Shown: positions 36,292 to 49,431, numbered from the stretch's first letter. The stretch: 64,000 nucleotides of DNA from Sorex araneus (GCF_027595985.1 NC_073305.1:30069939-30133938); one strand, 5' to 3'. The notes: generated by a model from the sequence alone, not told the origin. Program-made: numbers and translations.

Positions 36292-36446
36292 TGTGGTTGC
36301 GGGAGGTGAGAGCCACACTGAGTAAAGCTCAGGCACTACTTCCAACTCTGCTGTGGGTCATTCCCAATGGTATTCGAAGGACCATGCTATGCCAGGGATG
36401 GAACTTCACTCTTCGGAATGCAATGCATAGCCTCCAGTTTCTTGAA
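36292..36446 (-). mobile_element. SINE-1, antisense, old
   Basis: gagagccacactgagtaaag, ggaccatgctatgccaggga, tggaacttcactcttcggaa. The younger SINE inserted directly beside it. Confidence 0.65.
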
Positions 36447-36627
36447 GGATAATCCTGCTCAGGAATTCCTAACATAGTCAAAGTGGATCACTCTATCTAG
36501 GAGAAGATGTATACAGTCTCAGATTTCTCAATGGGTCTCCAGGCAGTGGTCTCCTATGTCTAAATACTGTATTAGAACTGTAGCTGGGACTGTCAGGGAG
36601 CCCTTACATTAGTTCAGCACTAATTTC

Positions 36628-36942
36628 TTTTTTTTTTTAAGTTTTTTATTGAGTCACCATGTGGAAAGTTACAAAGTTTTCAGGTTTAAATCTCAGTTAT
36701 ACAATGCTCGAATACCCATCCCTTCACCAGTGCTCATATTCCACCACCAAGAATCTCAGTATAGCTCCACCCCGCCCCCTCACACCACTAACCCCCCGCA
36801 CGTCCCTAGCCCCCCAACCCTAAGCCCCCCCCCGCCTGTGTAACTAATAAATTTCACTTTACTTTCACTTTGATTGCATACAATATTTCAACAAAACTCA
36901 CTATTATTGTTTGGAGAGTCTCTCCCCTAAAGTCAGACCTGA
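36628..36942 (-). mobile_element. L1 3'-terminal fragment, 315 bp, perfect 17-bp TSD
   Basis: agttcagcactaatttc occurs at 36611-36627 and 36943-36959, exactly bounding the element. Inside, the antisense tail tttttattgagtcaccatg is followed by the standard terminal 3'UTR (cccatcccttcaccagtgct, ttccaccaccaagaatctca). The C-rich run near 36768-36835 is the complement of the G-rich tract of the family. Confidence 0.93.
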
Positions 36943-37401
36943 AGTTCAGCACTAATTTCCATGACAAGTGGGCTCCATTTTACTCATCCTCAGCCACACA
37001 GAAACTCCATCCACCTCTCACCCACCACTCAGGGAGATCAGGAGCACCTAAAAAGTGTTCTGGAAAGAGGATAAGAGTGAATGAAAATCCTAATGGTTTT
37101 CCTCTTGGATTTTTCTCCAGATGACTTTCCCTGATAATTCTATTTCTTTTCTCTGATCAGAAAAGCAGTAAGCAGATGAAATGATGTTTCTTTTACACCA
37201 TGTCCTGCTGACAAGCTTCTAGAAATTGTTCTGGAGCACAGGGGCAAACTCGCGCTAAACAACACAGCACAGATGTGTCTCAGCACAACAGTTGTGAGTG
37301 CAGAACCTGCATAGGCTTAAGAGAGAGTTTCCTGAGGAGCAGAAACTCTGCTTTTCGCATTAGATTTGGGAACCTGGCAGAGAGAGAAAAATAAGTGATC
37401 T

Positions 37402-37482
37402 TAGGTTGGGGATGTGCTTCAGTGATAGACACATGTTTTGAATATATATGACCCAGGGTCTGATTCCCAGCAGAACATGCCT
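37402..37482 (+). mobile_element. tRNA-Ala-like (ID-like) SINE fossil
   Basis: ggttggggatgtgcttcagt with A-box spacing, then gggtctgattcccagca as the B box. No SINE-1 body follows. Confidence 0.5.
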
Positions 37483-38344
37483 CCACAAACCCACCCACAA
37501 TACTGCTGTGTATTGCCCTCACAACCGTAGGAAAAATATGAAAGCAATTCCTGGTGTTATATTGCTCTGTCCTGAGAGACAGTTTGCTCTCTCCAACCTG
37601 CTGGGCATTCAATTTATGCCTCAGTGAGGTGAGCAGCAGCCCATACTCACACTCCTGCATTCTTATCTCACTTAAATTTGGGGGGCCCTGATGTTAGCTT
37701 ATAGAGTAAACTGAAGTCCAATTTGTCTTTTTTTACGGGATTAAATACAGATGTTCACTGTCAAGTCAAAGTTGGTTGCACACACAGCATGTACTCCCAG
37801 TAGCACTTCACTGCATCTCTGTTTATAAGTAGCTTTCACATCATTTCACTGCACTGCTTTATTCAATTCTGATTTATCATAATGTGTCCAATGCTTCAAC
37901 CTTAGAGACAAAGCCTGAGCTTTATTTTATTGAAATTTTTATTAGTGAATCACCATGAGGTACAGTTACAAACTTATGAACTTTCATGTTTGCATTTCAC
38001 TTACATCGCTCCACCAGTGCCCATTCTCCTCCACCAATGTTCCCAATATCCCTCCCACCTCCCCCACTCCACCCTGCCGATGCAGCAGGGCATTCCCCTT
38101 TGTTCTCTCTCCTGCTGGATGTTGTAGTTTGCAATAGAGGTTTGCAATAGTGGCCATAATGTTCGGTCTATAGTCTACTTTAGGCAGCTTTCAACCCGAG
38201 TCGGTCCTCCCAACATTCTCTACTAGGTGTTCCCTTCTCTATCTATCTCAGATGCCTTTCCCCCCAGCATGTGAGGCCAGGTTCTAAGCTGTGGGGAAGA
38301 TCTCCTGGTTCTTTTTTTTTTTAAGATTTTTAATAAGATTTTTA

Positions 38345-38518
38345 ATTTTTTTCTTTTGGTGAGGAGGGGTTTGGCCCACACCCGGCTGTGCTCAGGGCTT
38401 CTTCTTGCCTCTCCACTCAGCAATCATGCCTTGTGGGCTGGGAGGTAAGGGGGAATCAAACCCAGGTTGGCCACATGCAAGGCAAGCACCAACCTGTTGT
38501 GCTGTCACTACAGCTCCT
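38345..38518 (-). mobile_element. SINE-1 nested in the L1 3'UTR, antisense
   Basis: tggcccacacccggctgtgc, ggaatcaaacccaggttggc, cacatgcaaggcaagcacca, head cactacagctcc. L1 3'UTR resumes on both sides. Confidence 0.85.
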
Positions 38519-39302
38519 CTCGCCTAGAATCCTGCCTCTTCTCATCCCTATCAACCCAGTGGACAGACTGGGTTGACAAAATGACTCTAATGTCAAGTGG
38601 ATAGTAACAGTTATTACTCCATCAAATTGTTTTCAGAAGCCTTTCCTAAGAGTTTCAACAAAGTGTACACAATGGACTTGTTTACTAACTCTACTTTTAC
38701 ACTGGCAACCTCTTTAACATCGAGAAAGACTAGATGTTTGCAATTAGGACATTTGTCCTTTAAATACAATATATACACAGCTAAATAAAGCAAAAGACAG
38801 ACATAAGGGACAATGGCTAATCTCGCATAACTAAAAACATATGAGTCTAACGCCCTTTGTGCTCCCCTCCTCCCTCTCTGAACCAGAACAAATGGAAACT
38901 GTTCAGAAGCAGGTGGATCATTCTAGTCATTCCATTTCCAAAAGACTACCTCTAATATATTTTAACAAAAAACTATCTACAAAATGTGTTAATTTCACTA
39001 CCTCTACTTTTAACATACTTTGTGCACTTCTAAACATCTAGAAAGACTAGATGTTTCAAATAAGGACTTAGTTTGTCCACTATATACATAGTAGTGTTGA
39101 ATAAACCACACACATGTAACAATGGTTTTATCTCAAAGCCTCTTCACTGTGGTCTAGAACCTTTCATTTTCCCTAATTCTTCCACTCCACCACCAACCTC
39201 TGGTGAGGATAAGTGCAATTTCATTCCCAACAAGGTCCTTTTCTTTCTTTTTAAAGGTCTTATCTCTACTATTCTTGGGTGTTAGTCTCCCATTCTGCTA
39301 CT

Positions 39303-39774
39303 TTATATTCCACAGATGAGTGTGATCTTTCTATGTCTGTCTCTTTCTTTCTGACTCATTTTACTCAACATGAAACTTTCCACGTTGATCCACTTATATG
39401 CAAATTTTATGACTTCATCTTTTCTAACAACTGCATAGTATTCCATTGTGTAGGTGTACCAAAGTTTCTTTAACCATTCATCTGTTTTTGGGCACTCCAT
39501 TTTTTTCCCAGATTTTGGCTATTGTAAACAGTGCTGCAATGAACATACAAATGCAGATGTCATTTCTACTATACCTTTTTGACTCTCCGGGATATATTCC
39601 CAGAAGTGGTATTGCTGGGTCAAATGGGAGTTCAATTTCTAATTTTTTGAGAAGCGTCCATATTGTTTTCCAAAAGGGCTGAACCAATCGGCATTCCCAC
39701 CAGCAGTGAAGGAAAGTCCCTTTCTCCCCACATCCATGCCAACACCGGTTGCTTTTGTTTTTTTGGATGTGGGC
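39303..39774 (-). pseudogene. L1 ORF2 C-terminal remnant, frameshifted
   Basis: Two overlapping frames together read as the C-terminus of the L1 endonuclease/reverse transcriptase protein. The first carries HGCGEKGTFLHCWWECRLVQ, then PFDPAIPLLGIYPGE, then MFIAALFTIAKIW. The second carries TDEWLKKLWYTYTMEYYAVV, then a KMSQKERDRHR stretch, and ends ITLICGI plus stop. The frame changes near an A7 run (39501-39507), so a single homopolymer indel probably broke it. The endonuclease and catalytic RT domains are missing because the insert is 5'-truncated, so it is non-functional. The Cys/His-rich segment (CGEKGTFLHCWWEC) of the C-terminal domain is intact. Confidence 0.93.
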
Positions 39775-39790
39775 CAAAGCCTGAACTTTA

Positions 39791-41912
39791 AAGTCATGTG
39801 TTTTTTTGTAACTTACTTTTCTTTACATTACTGAATCAAAGAGAACAAGCTGAGACAATTATAAAGTAATGATTATTTCTGTATTACTCATAAAACTGAA
39901 GTAAATGTTAAGTAGTCAGGAATTCTTCATTGAAATCTGTATAATTTTTATAATTAATACTTCAAGTATTCAACAATAGCTTTTAACAGCAGCCCCGCTT
40001 ACTGAAGTGACAAAATGCTTTTGGTCTGCATGATCTGAGCAAATTAACCAAAGTGAATTATACATTCTTCCATATGTAGTTGGCTCACTCTTTAATCTGT
40101 GACTTAGATTTGGAAGCTTTTTTTTTTTTCTCAAATTTATATGTTCCAGCTGTGTGCAAGGGACTGCAGACTACAAAGCACTGCAGAATGGGTGAGGAGA
40201 TCCTGACTCAGGAGACAAAAGAACTACAACCTCTCTCAGTCCAGACCAAGCTCTATTGCATCCATATATACTGGAATTGTGGGCTCTCCCATTTAAAGTA
40301 CTAAGTTTGAAATATACTGTCAAAGTTATTCTTCTTCTTTATCACTATCTCTCTTTAGAATATTTGCAAAACAACTTCAAGATCTTATATAAGATTCCTT
40401 ATATAAGTTCCTTCATGCTTAGTCTGACACTCTTGACCTTCTGTGGGAAATAGAGAAATCACAGAAAAAATTCTTGCTTTGCTAAAGCCAAGCTACCTTT
40501 GTGTAAGAGATAGGGATAAGCTATATGTTGCCAAAACATATTCATGAATAAAAATAATACTAGATAAACAAACCTTTTTTACAACTGGACTCAATTTTGT
40601 CCAAAGTATAGCTCCATAAGAAAGTTGGATAACCTTAAAATCAGAGGAATCTCTTGCTTTTATGGGTAATTGTTATTACATTCCTTTCTCTCCTACTCCT
40701 GTATATACCTCCCAGAGTTTCAAAGAATCTATAGGTATCGAAATGGTTTCTATTTGTGAACCAATTTGCTTATTCATACTTTTCACCCTTTTGGGTAACA
40801 ATCTTTTATTTTCTAATGAATATAGATGAACCCATTATTATAATATAGCCCAAAAATATGTTGACTTGTAATGATTCAGACTTAAAATGTATAGTATATT
40901 TCAATGTTACTTCAATTTTTTTAAAGCATTAACTATCTGAAAGTCATACATATTCCAACTTACCTACTTCCACTTCTGCATTTCAGTTGTTTCATGGATA
41001 TTTTTAATATTTTATCTTTATAACTATCGCTACTACACATATCTATAATCAATGATAATGAGCTTATTCTTACTAAAATATAGTTTCCTGATAAAAATTT
41101 TAATTATCTTCTAGTGTCTTATTCTTTGTGTGAGGAACAGCTTTGTACTTCCATAGGACATTTCTAAAAGTTTTTCATTTGATACCCTTGGACTTTATTG
41201 ATTAAAACTCACAATCGAAAATGAGTGCATGTGGGTACCTTTCTTTGAAATATCTCAAAATTTCTATATTTTTCTGCTTATTACTGTGGCAATCTCTGAT
41301 AGAGGAAGAAAGAGTCATTAAGACAGCCTGGAAGAAAGACATTCCTAATTTATTCATAACTTAATAAGAATTTTTATACTTAAATACATATTACTCTAAA
41401 ATATCACATAAACCAGAGAATTAAAACCAGCACATAACCTATAAGCCTTTATATTAATTTTGAAGGTTATTCAACCTGTGCATTTTAGTACATTTTTAAG
41501 GTCTTTTTCTCTTCTGCTTCATTTTTAAGTGGGAGAAGTAATTTTGCATTCCTTTCTTGATTTACTTGTTCACAGATAGGTAAAGAATGGTGAAATTGCT
41601 TTCAAAGTCTGCTTTTGCTTAGCTTTGGAAATAATAAAGTTCTGCTGAAACCAGCACTGAGACCAAACTTAGGCAGCATGACTAGCTGACTAATCCGTCT
41701 CGTCAGACAGTTTCTTGAAGTCCAAAAAATGCTACATAAATTAAGCATTTCAACCTGTAAGAGTAGATGATGGTATGACTCCCTGAAATATCCCTCTAAT
41801 TTGTAACACAATTCTGACCCAGTTTTGGGGCATAGAACTTTTCTAGCTTGTTCTACTTTGCTGATCTTCAAGCAGACTAGCTTGAAAGATCTGCATGTAA
41901 CAGATAATTCCA
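39791..41912. other. Repeat-poor stretch
   Basis: No feature recognised in about 2.1 kb. The 103-codon minus-strand frame at 41602-41913 resembles no family that I know. Confidence 0.45.
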
Positions 41913-42085
41913 CTTTTTTTTTCTTTTTGGGTCACACCCGGCGATGCACAGGGGTTACTCCTGGCTCATGCACTCAGGAATTACCCCTGGTGGTGCTTGG
42001 GGGAACATATGGGATGCTGGGAATCAAACTTGGGTTGGCTGCGCGCAAGGCAAATGCCCTACCCACTGTGCTATCATTCCAGCCC
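41913..42085 (-). mobile_element. SINE-1, antisense, with TSD
   Basis: Well preserved (gggtcacacccggcgatgca ... cattccagcccc). Flanked by cagataattcca at 41901-41912 and 42086-42097, exact. Confidence 0.94.
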
Positions 42086-42143
42086 CAGATAATTCCATTT
42101 TTAAGATCACCAAAGGGTCAGATTTTTTTAACAAGGAAATTGA

Positions 42144-42236
42144 GGGACCAGAGAGTATAATGGTCTCAACCACAGAGCCAGGCAAAAGCCCTGAGCATAG
42201 CCTAATGTACCCCCTCTCAACCAAAATAATAAAGTA
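42144..42236 (+). mobile_element. SINE-1 remnant with large internal deletion
   Basis: gggaccagagagtataatgg runs almost directly into cagagccaggcaaaagccct and gagcatagcctaatgtaccc. The B-box region is gone. Confidence 0.5.
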
Positions 42237-43800
42237 GAATATAATGAAAATTAAAATTTATGTCACAAACAGCTCTTAAGGTGAGTTTATCTTCCATTTT
42301 ATAACCTCAACAAGTAGAAGTCAGAGATCTGGCAAAACTGGGGCATCTCAAAACCACATGTTCAGACAAATGCAAGGAAATCAACAGCTGTTTACTGAAT
42401 TTGCTTCTATTACCATGGATTTTTTTTTTTGTCCAGTAACAGACTCTCATGTCAGGAAGAAAATCAGAAGCATATGTGTGCAGGATGAAGTAAGACTGGG
42501 CTGCTAGAACAAAACACAGGACAGTAACTCTTCCAAAAGAGGAATGGAATAGAGAAGTGTTAAAGAAAACGGTAACTCCAAGATCTACCTAAGATGATAG
42601 TTGGGAGGGCAGTTTCCTAGCTGGCAGACAGAGAGATGCCTGAGGTTGTTGCCACTGATTCAACCATCCTTCTGGTTGAGAGAACTCATCTTTGTCTTTG
42701 ACTGGTAACCTGTCATGCCTTCCTATAGCAGGAGCATGTATCTCCACTCCACTGTCTTATAAGCAATCTTGAAGCTTTCAAAGCCATTGTGTTATTTCTA
42801 CCTCTTTCCCTCTTCTATTTGTTACTTAGACTAGCATGCTAATAATAACCAGTCAGGTGGGTCAAGCTCCTCCTTAAGCCTGGACACTGGGATCAACACA
42901 CTGGGGTATAACTCTCATTGATACATAACAGACATGGAATGTAATAAAGAAATAAACCCTTTTATTAGAAATTAAGAAGGGAGGGGCAGGATGGCCATTT
43001 TACTGTTTTCCATAAAGAAAGAAAGCATCAGTTTATAGCATAGGCATTTGCACACTTTTTTCATAGGTCAGGTAGTTTCTGTTACAGCCACTCACCTTGT
43101 AAGCGAAAGCAGCCTTAAATAATAGCAAACAATGACTATGTTTGTGTGCTAATACATGATACTCACAGCCAACAGGATGAATTCAAAGAGCTGGCAGACT
43201 CCTATTATAACCCAAAAATGCTTAAAACATACATACACACAAAGAAATAAACAAAAACTTGAAATAATTTTTTCAAGAATCTTGGTATTTTTTAGCATTA
43301 AAAAGTTACCCAGTGGCCACTGAAGGATATGGTAAATTTATCAGGTCTTTTTCCATCTTTGAAAAAGATGTAATGAAAGCAACTTGATGACATTTTATGT
43401 GGGAGCTGATTAAAATGAAAACTAGAGTGTTAGTGAATAAGTATGCAATTTCTTTCATCTTTCTTTGTCCTACAATACAAGGCTCAGTGTGGATTCTCAA
43501 TGAAAGCCTATTTAATACAAGGCAAGTTAATGACTGAGGTCAGATTGTAATGATGTGAAGCAGAAAATCCTTTAAGTCAACATTTGCTGAGCAATTGGTT
43601 TGATAAGACAAACTTATGATAACTAAGAATAAATATTAATGACATGATTTACATATCCATTAATTAGATTCCTAATTATATTGACCTGATAAGAAAATTC
43701 TTTGTTTTCAGTTAAGGAGTATATTTCGTGCGATAGAAAATGATTCTTCATTCTACACTAAAGTTATGAAATTCACATTGTTGCACTAAAGCTCTGTCCT
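42237..43800. other. No recognised feature
   Basis: Unique-looking intronic DNA. Confidence 0.45.
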
Positions 43801-43805
43801 AGACT

Positions 43806-43930
43806 TGAGAAATAGCTTGAGTGGTAGAACATAAATCTTTTGTGTGTAAAGCCTCTAAGTCCAGCCCATACCACTACACAGATTTCCATGCACTGTTGGG
43901 TCTAGTGTTGGTGGCCCTCAAGCCCCACTG
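43806..43930 (+). mobile_element. tRNA-derived SINE fossil
   Basis: gaaatagcttgagtggtaga fits an A box; taagtccagccc is a weak B box. Followed by SINE-like gcactgttgggtctagtg and a purine-rich end. Confidence 0.4.
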
Positions 43931-43988
43931 AAAATAGGTACTATAGCCCCATGTGGAGCATTATAGAAAGTAGTAAGAAAAGAAAAAA

Positions 43989-44185
43989 GAAGGAAGGAAG
44001 GAAGGAAGGAAGGAAGGAAGGAAGGAAGGAAGGAAGGAAGGAAGGAAGGAAGGAAGGAAGGAAGGAAGGAAGGAAGGAAGGAAGGAAGGAAGGAAGAAAG
44101 GAGGGAAGGAGGGAGGGAGGAGAGTGGAAAGGAGGGAGGGACAGAGGGAGGGAGGGTGGGAGGGAGGGAGGGAGAGATAAAAGAA
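43989..44185. repeat. (GGAA)n microsatellite with imperfect purine extension
   Basis: About 26 uninterrupted AAGG units (to about 44095), then GGAGGGA-type variants to 44185. A continuous polypurine strand of roughly 200 nt. It gives a spurious Lys-Glu-Gly-Arg frame. Confidence 0.97.
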
Positions 44186-44561
44186 AAGAAAAAGTGATCT
44201 GTTTAGTGCCTACAAGGAACCAGACAGATATAGAAAATGTAGTGAAATAGAAAATAAAATCTTAGTATGATCAACTCTAACAGAAGTCAATTTGTGATTT
44301 ATTGAATCCAGAATGGGAAGTCAAATTTTCTTTCTGAAAGCTATGAATCTCAATATGTCATTCTATTTTGTTAAGTCTCTTCTACTGTAAATAATTAAGG
44401 TCAAATGGTCTCAGAAGTTCATGACCAATATTCATTATATTTGGTAAATGGGCCACAGTGACAATTGATTGAGATTACTAAAACATCTTTACTCCCTGTA
44501 ATTGTAAGTGCTACCAGAGAAAAGTATATTTTCTCAATACATTTTATGCATGGTTAAATTT
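44186..44561. other. No recognised feature
   Basis: Unique-looking spacer. Confidence 0.4.
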
Positions 44562-44732
44562 TTTTCTTCTTTTTGGGTCATACCCAGCGATGCTCAGGGA
44601 TTACTCCTGGATCTACACTCAGGAATTACTCCTGGTGGTGCTTGGAAGACCATATGGGATGCTGGGGATTGAACCCGGGTTGGCCACATGCAAGGCTAAT
44701 GCCCTACCCACTGTACTATCACTCTGGCCCCT
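44562..44732 (-). mobile_element. SINE-1, antisense
   Basis: gggtcatacccagcgatgct, ggtggtgcttggaagaccat, antisense B box gattgaacccgggttggc, head cactctggcccc. Confidence 0.93.
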
Positions 44733-44971
44733 GGTTTAACATTTGAAACACATCTTCTAGTTCTCCTCTTAGAGTTCACTCTGTTCTCAAATACTAAAAT
44801 GTATTCCTCTGATTTTTTTCATACTGACAAAAGAATGACTAATATAATTAACAGCAACAGACTAAATTTTCTGAACAAATGATGGATATTCTTTTTAGTA
44901 AGATATGCTTGCCCTTGTATTGGTGTAATACTCATTACTACTTTGTAAAAAAAAAGTTAGGTAATTTTTTG

Positions 44972-45143
44972 GAGGGGGTTGATTTTTGGGTCACACCTGA
45001 CAGTTCTCAGGACTTACTCTTGGCTCTGCACTTAGGCATCACTCCTGGTAGTCTCAAGGGACCATATAGGGTGCCAGATATCCAAGTTAAGTGAGCTGCT
45101 TGCAAGGCAAATGCCCTGCCTGCTGTATTCTCTCTCCAGCCCC
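44972..45143 (-). mobile_element. SINE-1, antisense, diverged
   Basis: gggtcacacctgacagttct, catcactcctggtagtctca, gcttgcaaggcaaatgccct, head ctctctccagcccc. Confidence 0.88.
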
Positions 45144-48053
45144 GAAACTTCGGTATATTCTCAAAGAAACTTCTCTCTTTCTAATAGTACAAGCGAGACT
45201 TTAAATGAAATTGCTCCATGGTGATAGTACAGTTGTGTAATTAACAAAAAGCATGAAAGAAAATAGGGTACAGGCAACATTTTTTAATCCTGTTGTTTAA
45301 CATAATTTGATGAATGAAGATAGCAGCCTTTGCTCCAAGCAACCAATCTGTCTAGTGTTTTTAGTTATGTGGCAAAGTTGCCTTGATATCATCTGGAGAT
45401 GTTTATTAAAAATACAGATTTTAGAATAACACTAACTGAAGATATACAGAATTTCCATTCTGTGAGACATTTGGCATGGAAATAAAATGTTTGGCAAACT
45501 TTCCCTGTGTTTCTGAGATGAATCCATTACTTAAACCTTCTTATTAGAGAAAAGTAAAGACCATAAGAGGGCAAAAAGATATCACCACCATCGGTATTTT
45601 TATGGAAATATTAAGTAGAGTCTCTGGGCATGTTTCATTTGGGCAGCAAGGTGATAGCTAGGCAGCAGATCTTAGAAAAGGTTTTTTTGGCCATACTTTC
45701 CCTTAATCTAAGAATACTACGTAACCCCAAGTTATCAGATATCTCACAACAGGAACACCAAAAGTTAAAACTGATGAAAGAAACAAACTTTCCATTAAAT
45801 AGTCAATAAAAATTTCCAGTGAAATAATTGGGAAGAAACAAACTCTATCTGTCACAAGTGCAAAATAATCTTCTATAAACCTAGTGTGTTTTGTTGTTGC
45901 ATGTGAGGGCTAGTAACATAGAGTAAAAATGAAGCAAGGTGAGTTTGAGAAATAAGAGTCAGAAGGAGAAGAATAATTGAAACTCCCTCACAGAAAAAAA
46001 AATGCAATTTATATCAGGAATTTTCAATTTTTTTACCTTCACAGATCTCTTATGGTTTTGGTGCCCTGTAAATTAGAGCAGCAATTTAGGGGTGAGGAAT
46101 CTCTAGAACATGGTACTTTCCAGGTTCTAATATTTTCCTCTTGCCCCTTAGACTATTTTCACTTTCATTATCATAGACCAGAAATCTTACACATAAAGTA
46201 TATTAAGAGATCAACATACTTGATCTCTCATACTCAGAATCAGAGTCTGTACTGTTTATATGGACAGCCAAATGATCTTAAGAGGAATTGGGCCATATTC
46301 TCTATCAGGACTTTTAGCACCTAATCCATTGGGTTGTCTAAAAGTTATTCATGCCATAAATCTGTCTCCAAACCCCAAACACATCATAAAATATAATTCA
46401 GATTCCTTGGCTACTGACAATAATGAATCAACTACAGATATAGGCTGTCAAAATGATGGTGTGTTTAATAATCTGAATAATTCAGTTATCTGAATAAGGG
46501 AAAGGGAGAGAAAAAGAACTGTGAATTGAAGAAATTATGGGAAAAAAAGATAAATTCACATCTCTTTAGGTATTCATTCCTTTGGATAGGTTTTTATAAC
46601 ATCCTACCATTTAGTGATTTCTGGAAATACAGCCAGGAATGTATTTTCAGAATCAGTGTCTTCAGAATTTTAAAAGATTAATTTATCCTCTCCTTTAAAA
46701 TGAAGACTACACATACCCATACAGAAGGGAACATGGATTGAAGACTCAGATCCTCCACTGGTCTATCATATTTTCATCTTCCACTGGTCTACTATATTCT
46801 GCAAGTATTCACTATTCCTTATCCATCTGTCTACCCCCTCGCTGAATTACAATTCCGTGTCTGGTCAAGACAGTGGTCCTAGGTTTCAACTGTCTTCACA
46901 ATGAGATAAAATAAATTTGTTCTTGATTCACAACATCAGCTAGCTTATTACTCTAGTAAAGCTTCCTGCTCAAACCAAGACAAGTTCTTCATGACTCAAC
47001 CCTTCCTCTCACCCCCAGATATTTACAAGCATGGTCTGTGAAAAATGTTAGGATCCTGCAGTTGTAATAACTCACGGGATGGTTTGAGAATTTAAGTCAT
47101 TCTTGAAGTCAAGGGAAAGTTCTGTCACAGAGGAATCAGAGGAATTACTCCATGTTTTACAGACTTTTTCCTGGACCAAAACAATGGTATGGAATTTATG
47201 GATTGATTTGGAACACCATCTAGTGAAGAATTGGAGGAAGTGCATGAATGCAGGAAGAAAAAGTATCCTAGCCAAATCCTGCTTCAACTGAAAAAATGCT
47301 TTCATTCAGAAAGCAGCCCCCAAAGGAAGGATAGTATGAATTAATATTCATGCTAAGGCAAAAGCAATACAAAATGATCAGTATGTAGTCCGGATTGACT
47401 AGATTTAATCAATCACATTACCCTGTCTGCCTTCTTTTGGGATAGAACAGTCCTCTCAGCATTGTCTTGTGGACTACAGTAAGTATATAAGCAATGTTCC
47501 ATGGACCCAAGCATTTAATAGTTCACTTTGGCCAAGAACCCAGTATCTGGGAATGACATCAAAAGTTTGAGATCAGTGATACTGGAGAATCAGACTCCCA
47601 AATAAGCATCTATTGGTCAGTGTATTTTGGTCAGTGTTTTTTAAACATCATATGTGTCAGGGCAATCAAAAACTTTAAAAAATTATAGAAATAACTAGCT
47701 TTTATTGCTGAAAATCAGTACCAATGGCACCTATTTCACAGTTTGCTGCACACAAAAAACAGTCAATAAATATAATGTTGTTCAATAACTAGAGGTTGCA
47801 GCTAGAATTTTTAACTGGGGTAGAAAGTTGAATATAATCAAACCACTTTACTTTAATGTCTTCTATAAAAGTAGTGACCCCTAAATGTAGATACTTAGCT
47901 TCTTGACTCTACATTTGAACGTCACACTTCTCCGGACACTAATTTTTGTGCTCTTGGAACTGAATAAAAGTTAGTTGGTTGCCTCTGAACTACTTGCTCT
48001 CACTTAAGCACCACTGCTGCTAAGTACTGTTCAAGGTGGTTAAAAGTGTCAAC
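45144..48053. other. Long repeat-poor stretch
   Basis: No element recognised in about 2.9 kb. Overlapping open frames on opposite strands at 47072-47305 and the plus-strand frames at 45977-46493 were inspected. None shows a family motif or splice context that I can defend. Confidence 0.45.
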
Positions 48054-49418
48054 CTGGAATTATGGTTCCACCATACTTCAGCTACTACAGGCCAACCTGT
48101 AACTGTGGGGTGAGTGCATCAACAGTCTGATGGTGACTTCAGGCTTCCTGACACCCCAAAATTGCTGTTATGCCTTTGGCCAGACCTCAACAACTTGGGA
48201 CCAAGTTTATGAAGAAATTAAACTTGGTTAGGTATGTGGGAGCAATGCCCATAAACCTCCAGCTCAGCTATACGAGTTCATTTATTGACCTTATTTCAGA
48301 GACCCATAGATAGATCTCAAAAGTGATCAAAAGCCACAGTTAATCTCAGACCCATGCATGGCTGAACAGACTGGGGTAAATTGGAGGGGAGCAGGATGGC
48401 CAGTGTCTGCCCAAGCAGAGCACCCAGCAGCCTCTTACTTCCACAATCCAAAATCACCACCATATCCCTGGCCTGACTCCACTGTCTCAGGACGGACCTC
48501 ACCAAGATAAAATCTGCTGGAAATTCGGGTATGTGGGTTTTGTGACTGAAATCTCCAGGGTTTCACAGAGTTGGCATGGGCTACCTTCCCCCCACTTCCC
48601 AATACACATGGAAGCACTGGCAGTCACCCCCATGAACCAACTCCAGCACCACCCTGTAAATTCTTACTGGCCCTGCTTCAGAGACCCATAAATAAATCTC
48701 GAAAAAAATCAAAAGTCAGAGACACAGCAGTGAGTCCCAGAAGAAACCACTGAGCCAGAGATCTCTCTAGGCCCCATACTGAGCCAGGTTCACCAGGGCA
48801 CCCCAGGTCGAGCAGGTGCACTCTCCCCTCCAACTCCAGATGGAACCCCGGAGACCAAGAGCTTCCACAAGCAAGGCCCAGGTATGTGGGTTCCAGGATT
48901 AAATCTCCATGCCACATGGCCTTAGAGGCTCTGAGCTGTCCCTCCCTGGCTCCCCACCCACTTGTCAGCCTGTTGCCCCCACAATGTGTCTCCAGGTGCC
49001 ATCTTATTGCACCAACAGCCCTAGTCCAGAAACGCCCAATTGAATCCCAAAATGGATTAGTGCCTCACAGAAATGTCTCTGGAACCCAACCATTTACAAT
49101 CTAGGATTCCAGAAGTGTACGACTGCAGCACCCATGATATTCAAAATGAGCAATGGACAATAAATGATCTAGCACCTGTCCCTGGCAGGCAGGCTTGAAC
49201 AGTGATGGGGAAATTCGAGTAAAACATAATGCCCAAAGTAGAGAGAGATTATTGGGGAAATTGCCTGCAGTGGAGGCAGGATGAGGCAGGGGATATACAG
49301 AGGACACGGTTGTAGAAAGTGCGCACTGGTGGAGGGATATGTATTCGATTATTGTATGGCTGAATCTTTTTGTAACTGTATCTCATGGTGATTTAATAAA
49401 AAAATCATAAAAGTAATA
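48054..49418 (+). mobile_element. 5'-truncated L1 3'UTR, about 1.36 kb, with TSD
   Basis: Flanked by aaaagtgtcaac (48042-48053) and aaaagtgccaac (about 49420-49431), one mismatch. Contains the GC-rich module twice in related form: ggttttgtgactgaaatctcc at 48536 with cagagacccataaataaatc, and a variant at 48885-48912. A related cagagacccatagatagatc occurs at 48298. It ends with the shared tail ctgtatctcatggtgattta. All ORFs inside are readings of the repeat. Confidence 0.85.
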
Positions 49419-49431
49419 AAAAAGTGCCAAC

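Larger units (their letters stand above)
37925..39774 (-). mobile_element. 5'-truncated L1 (ORF2 3' end plus 3'UTR) with nested SINE
   Basis: Bounded by caaagcctgagcttta (37909-37924) and caaagcctgaacttta (39775-39790), a 16-bp target duplication with one mismatch. On the minus strand the order is the ORF2 C-terminus, then a 3'UTR with two related units about 317 bp apart (agactagatgttt at 38727 and 39045), then the shared terminus ctcatggtgattcac and tail. A SINE-1 interrupts it at about 38345-38518. Confidence 0.93.

Noticed and set aside
43951-44250. 99-codon Lys-Glu-Gly-Arg repeat ORF
   Set aside because: Translation of the GGAA microsatellite.
47072-47305. Open frames on both strands over the same 200 bp
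   Set aside because: Mutually overlapping, without motif, start context or splice context; compatible with chance.
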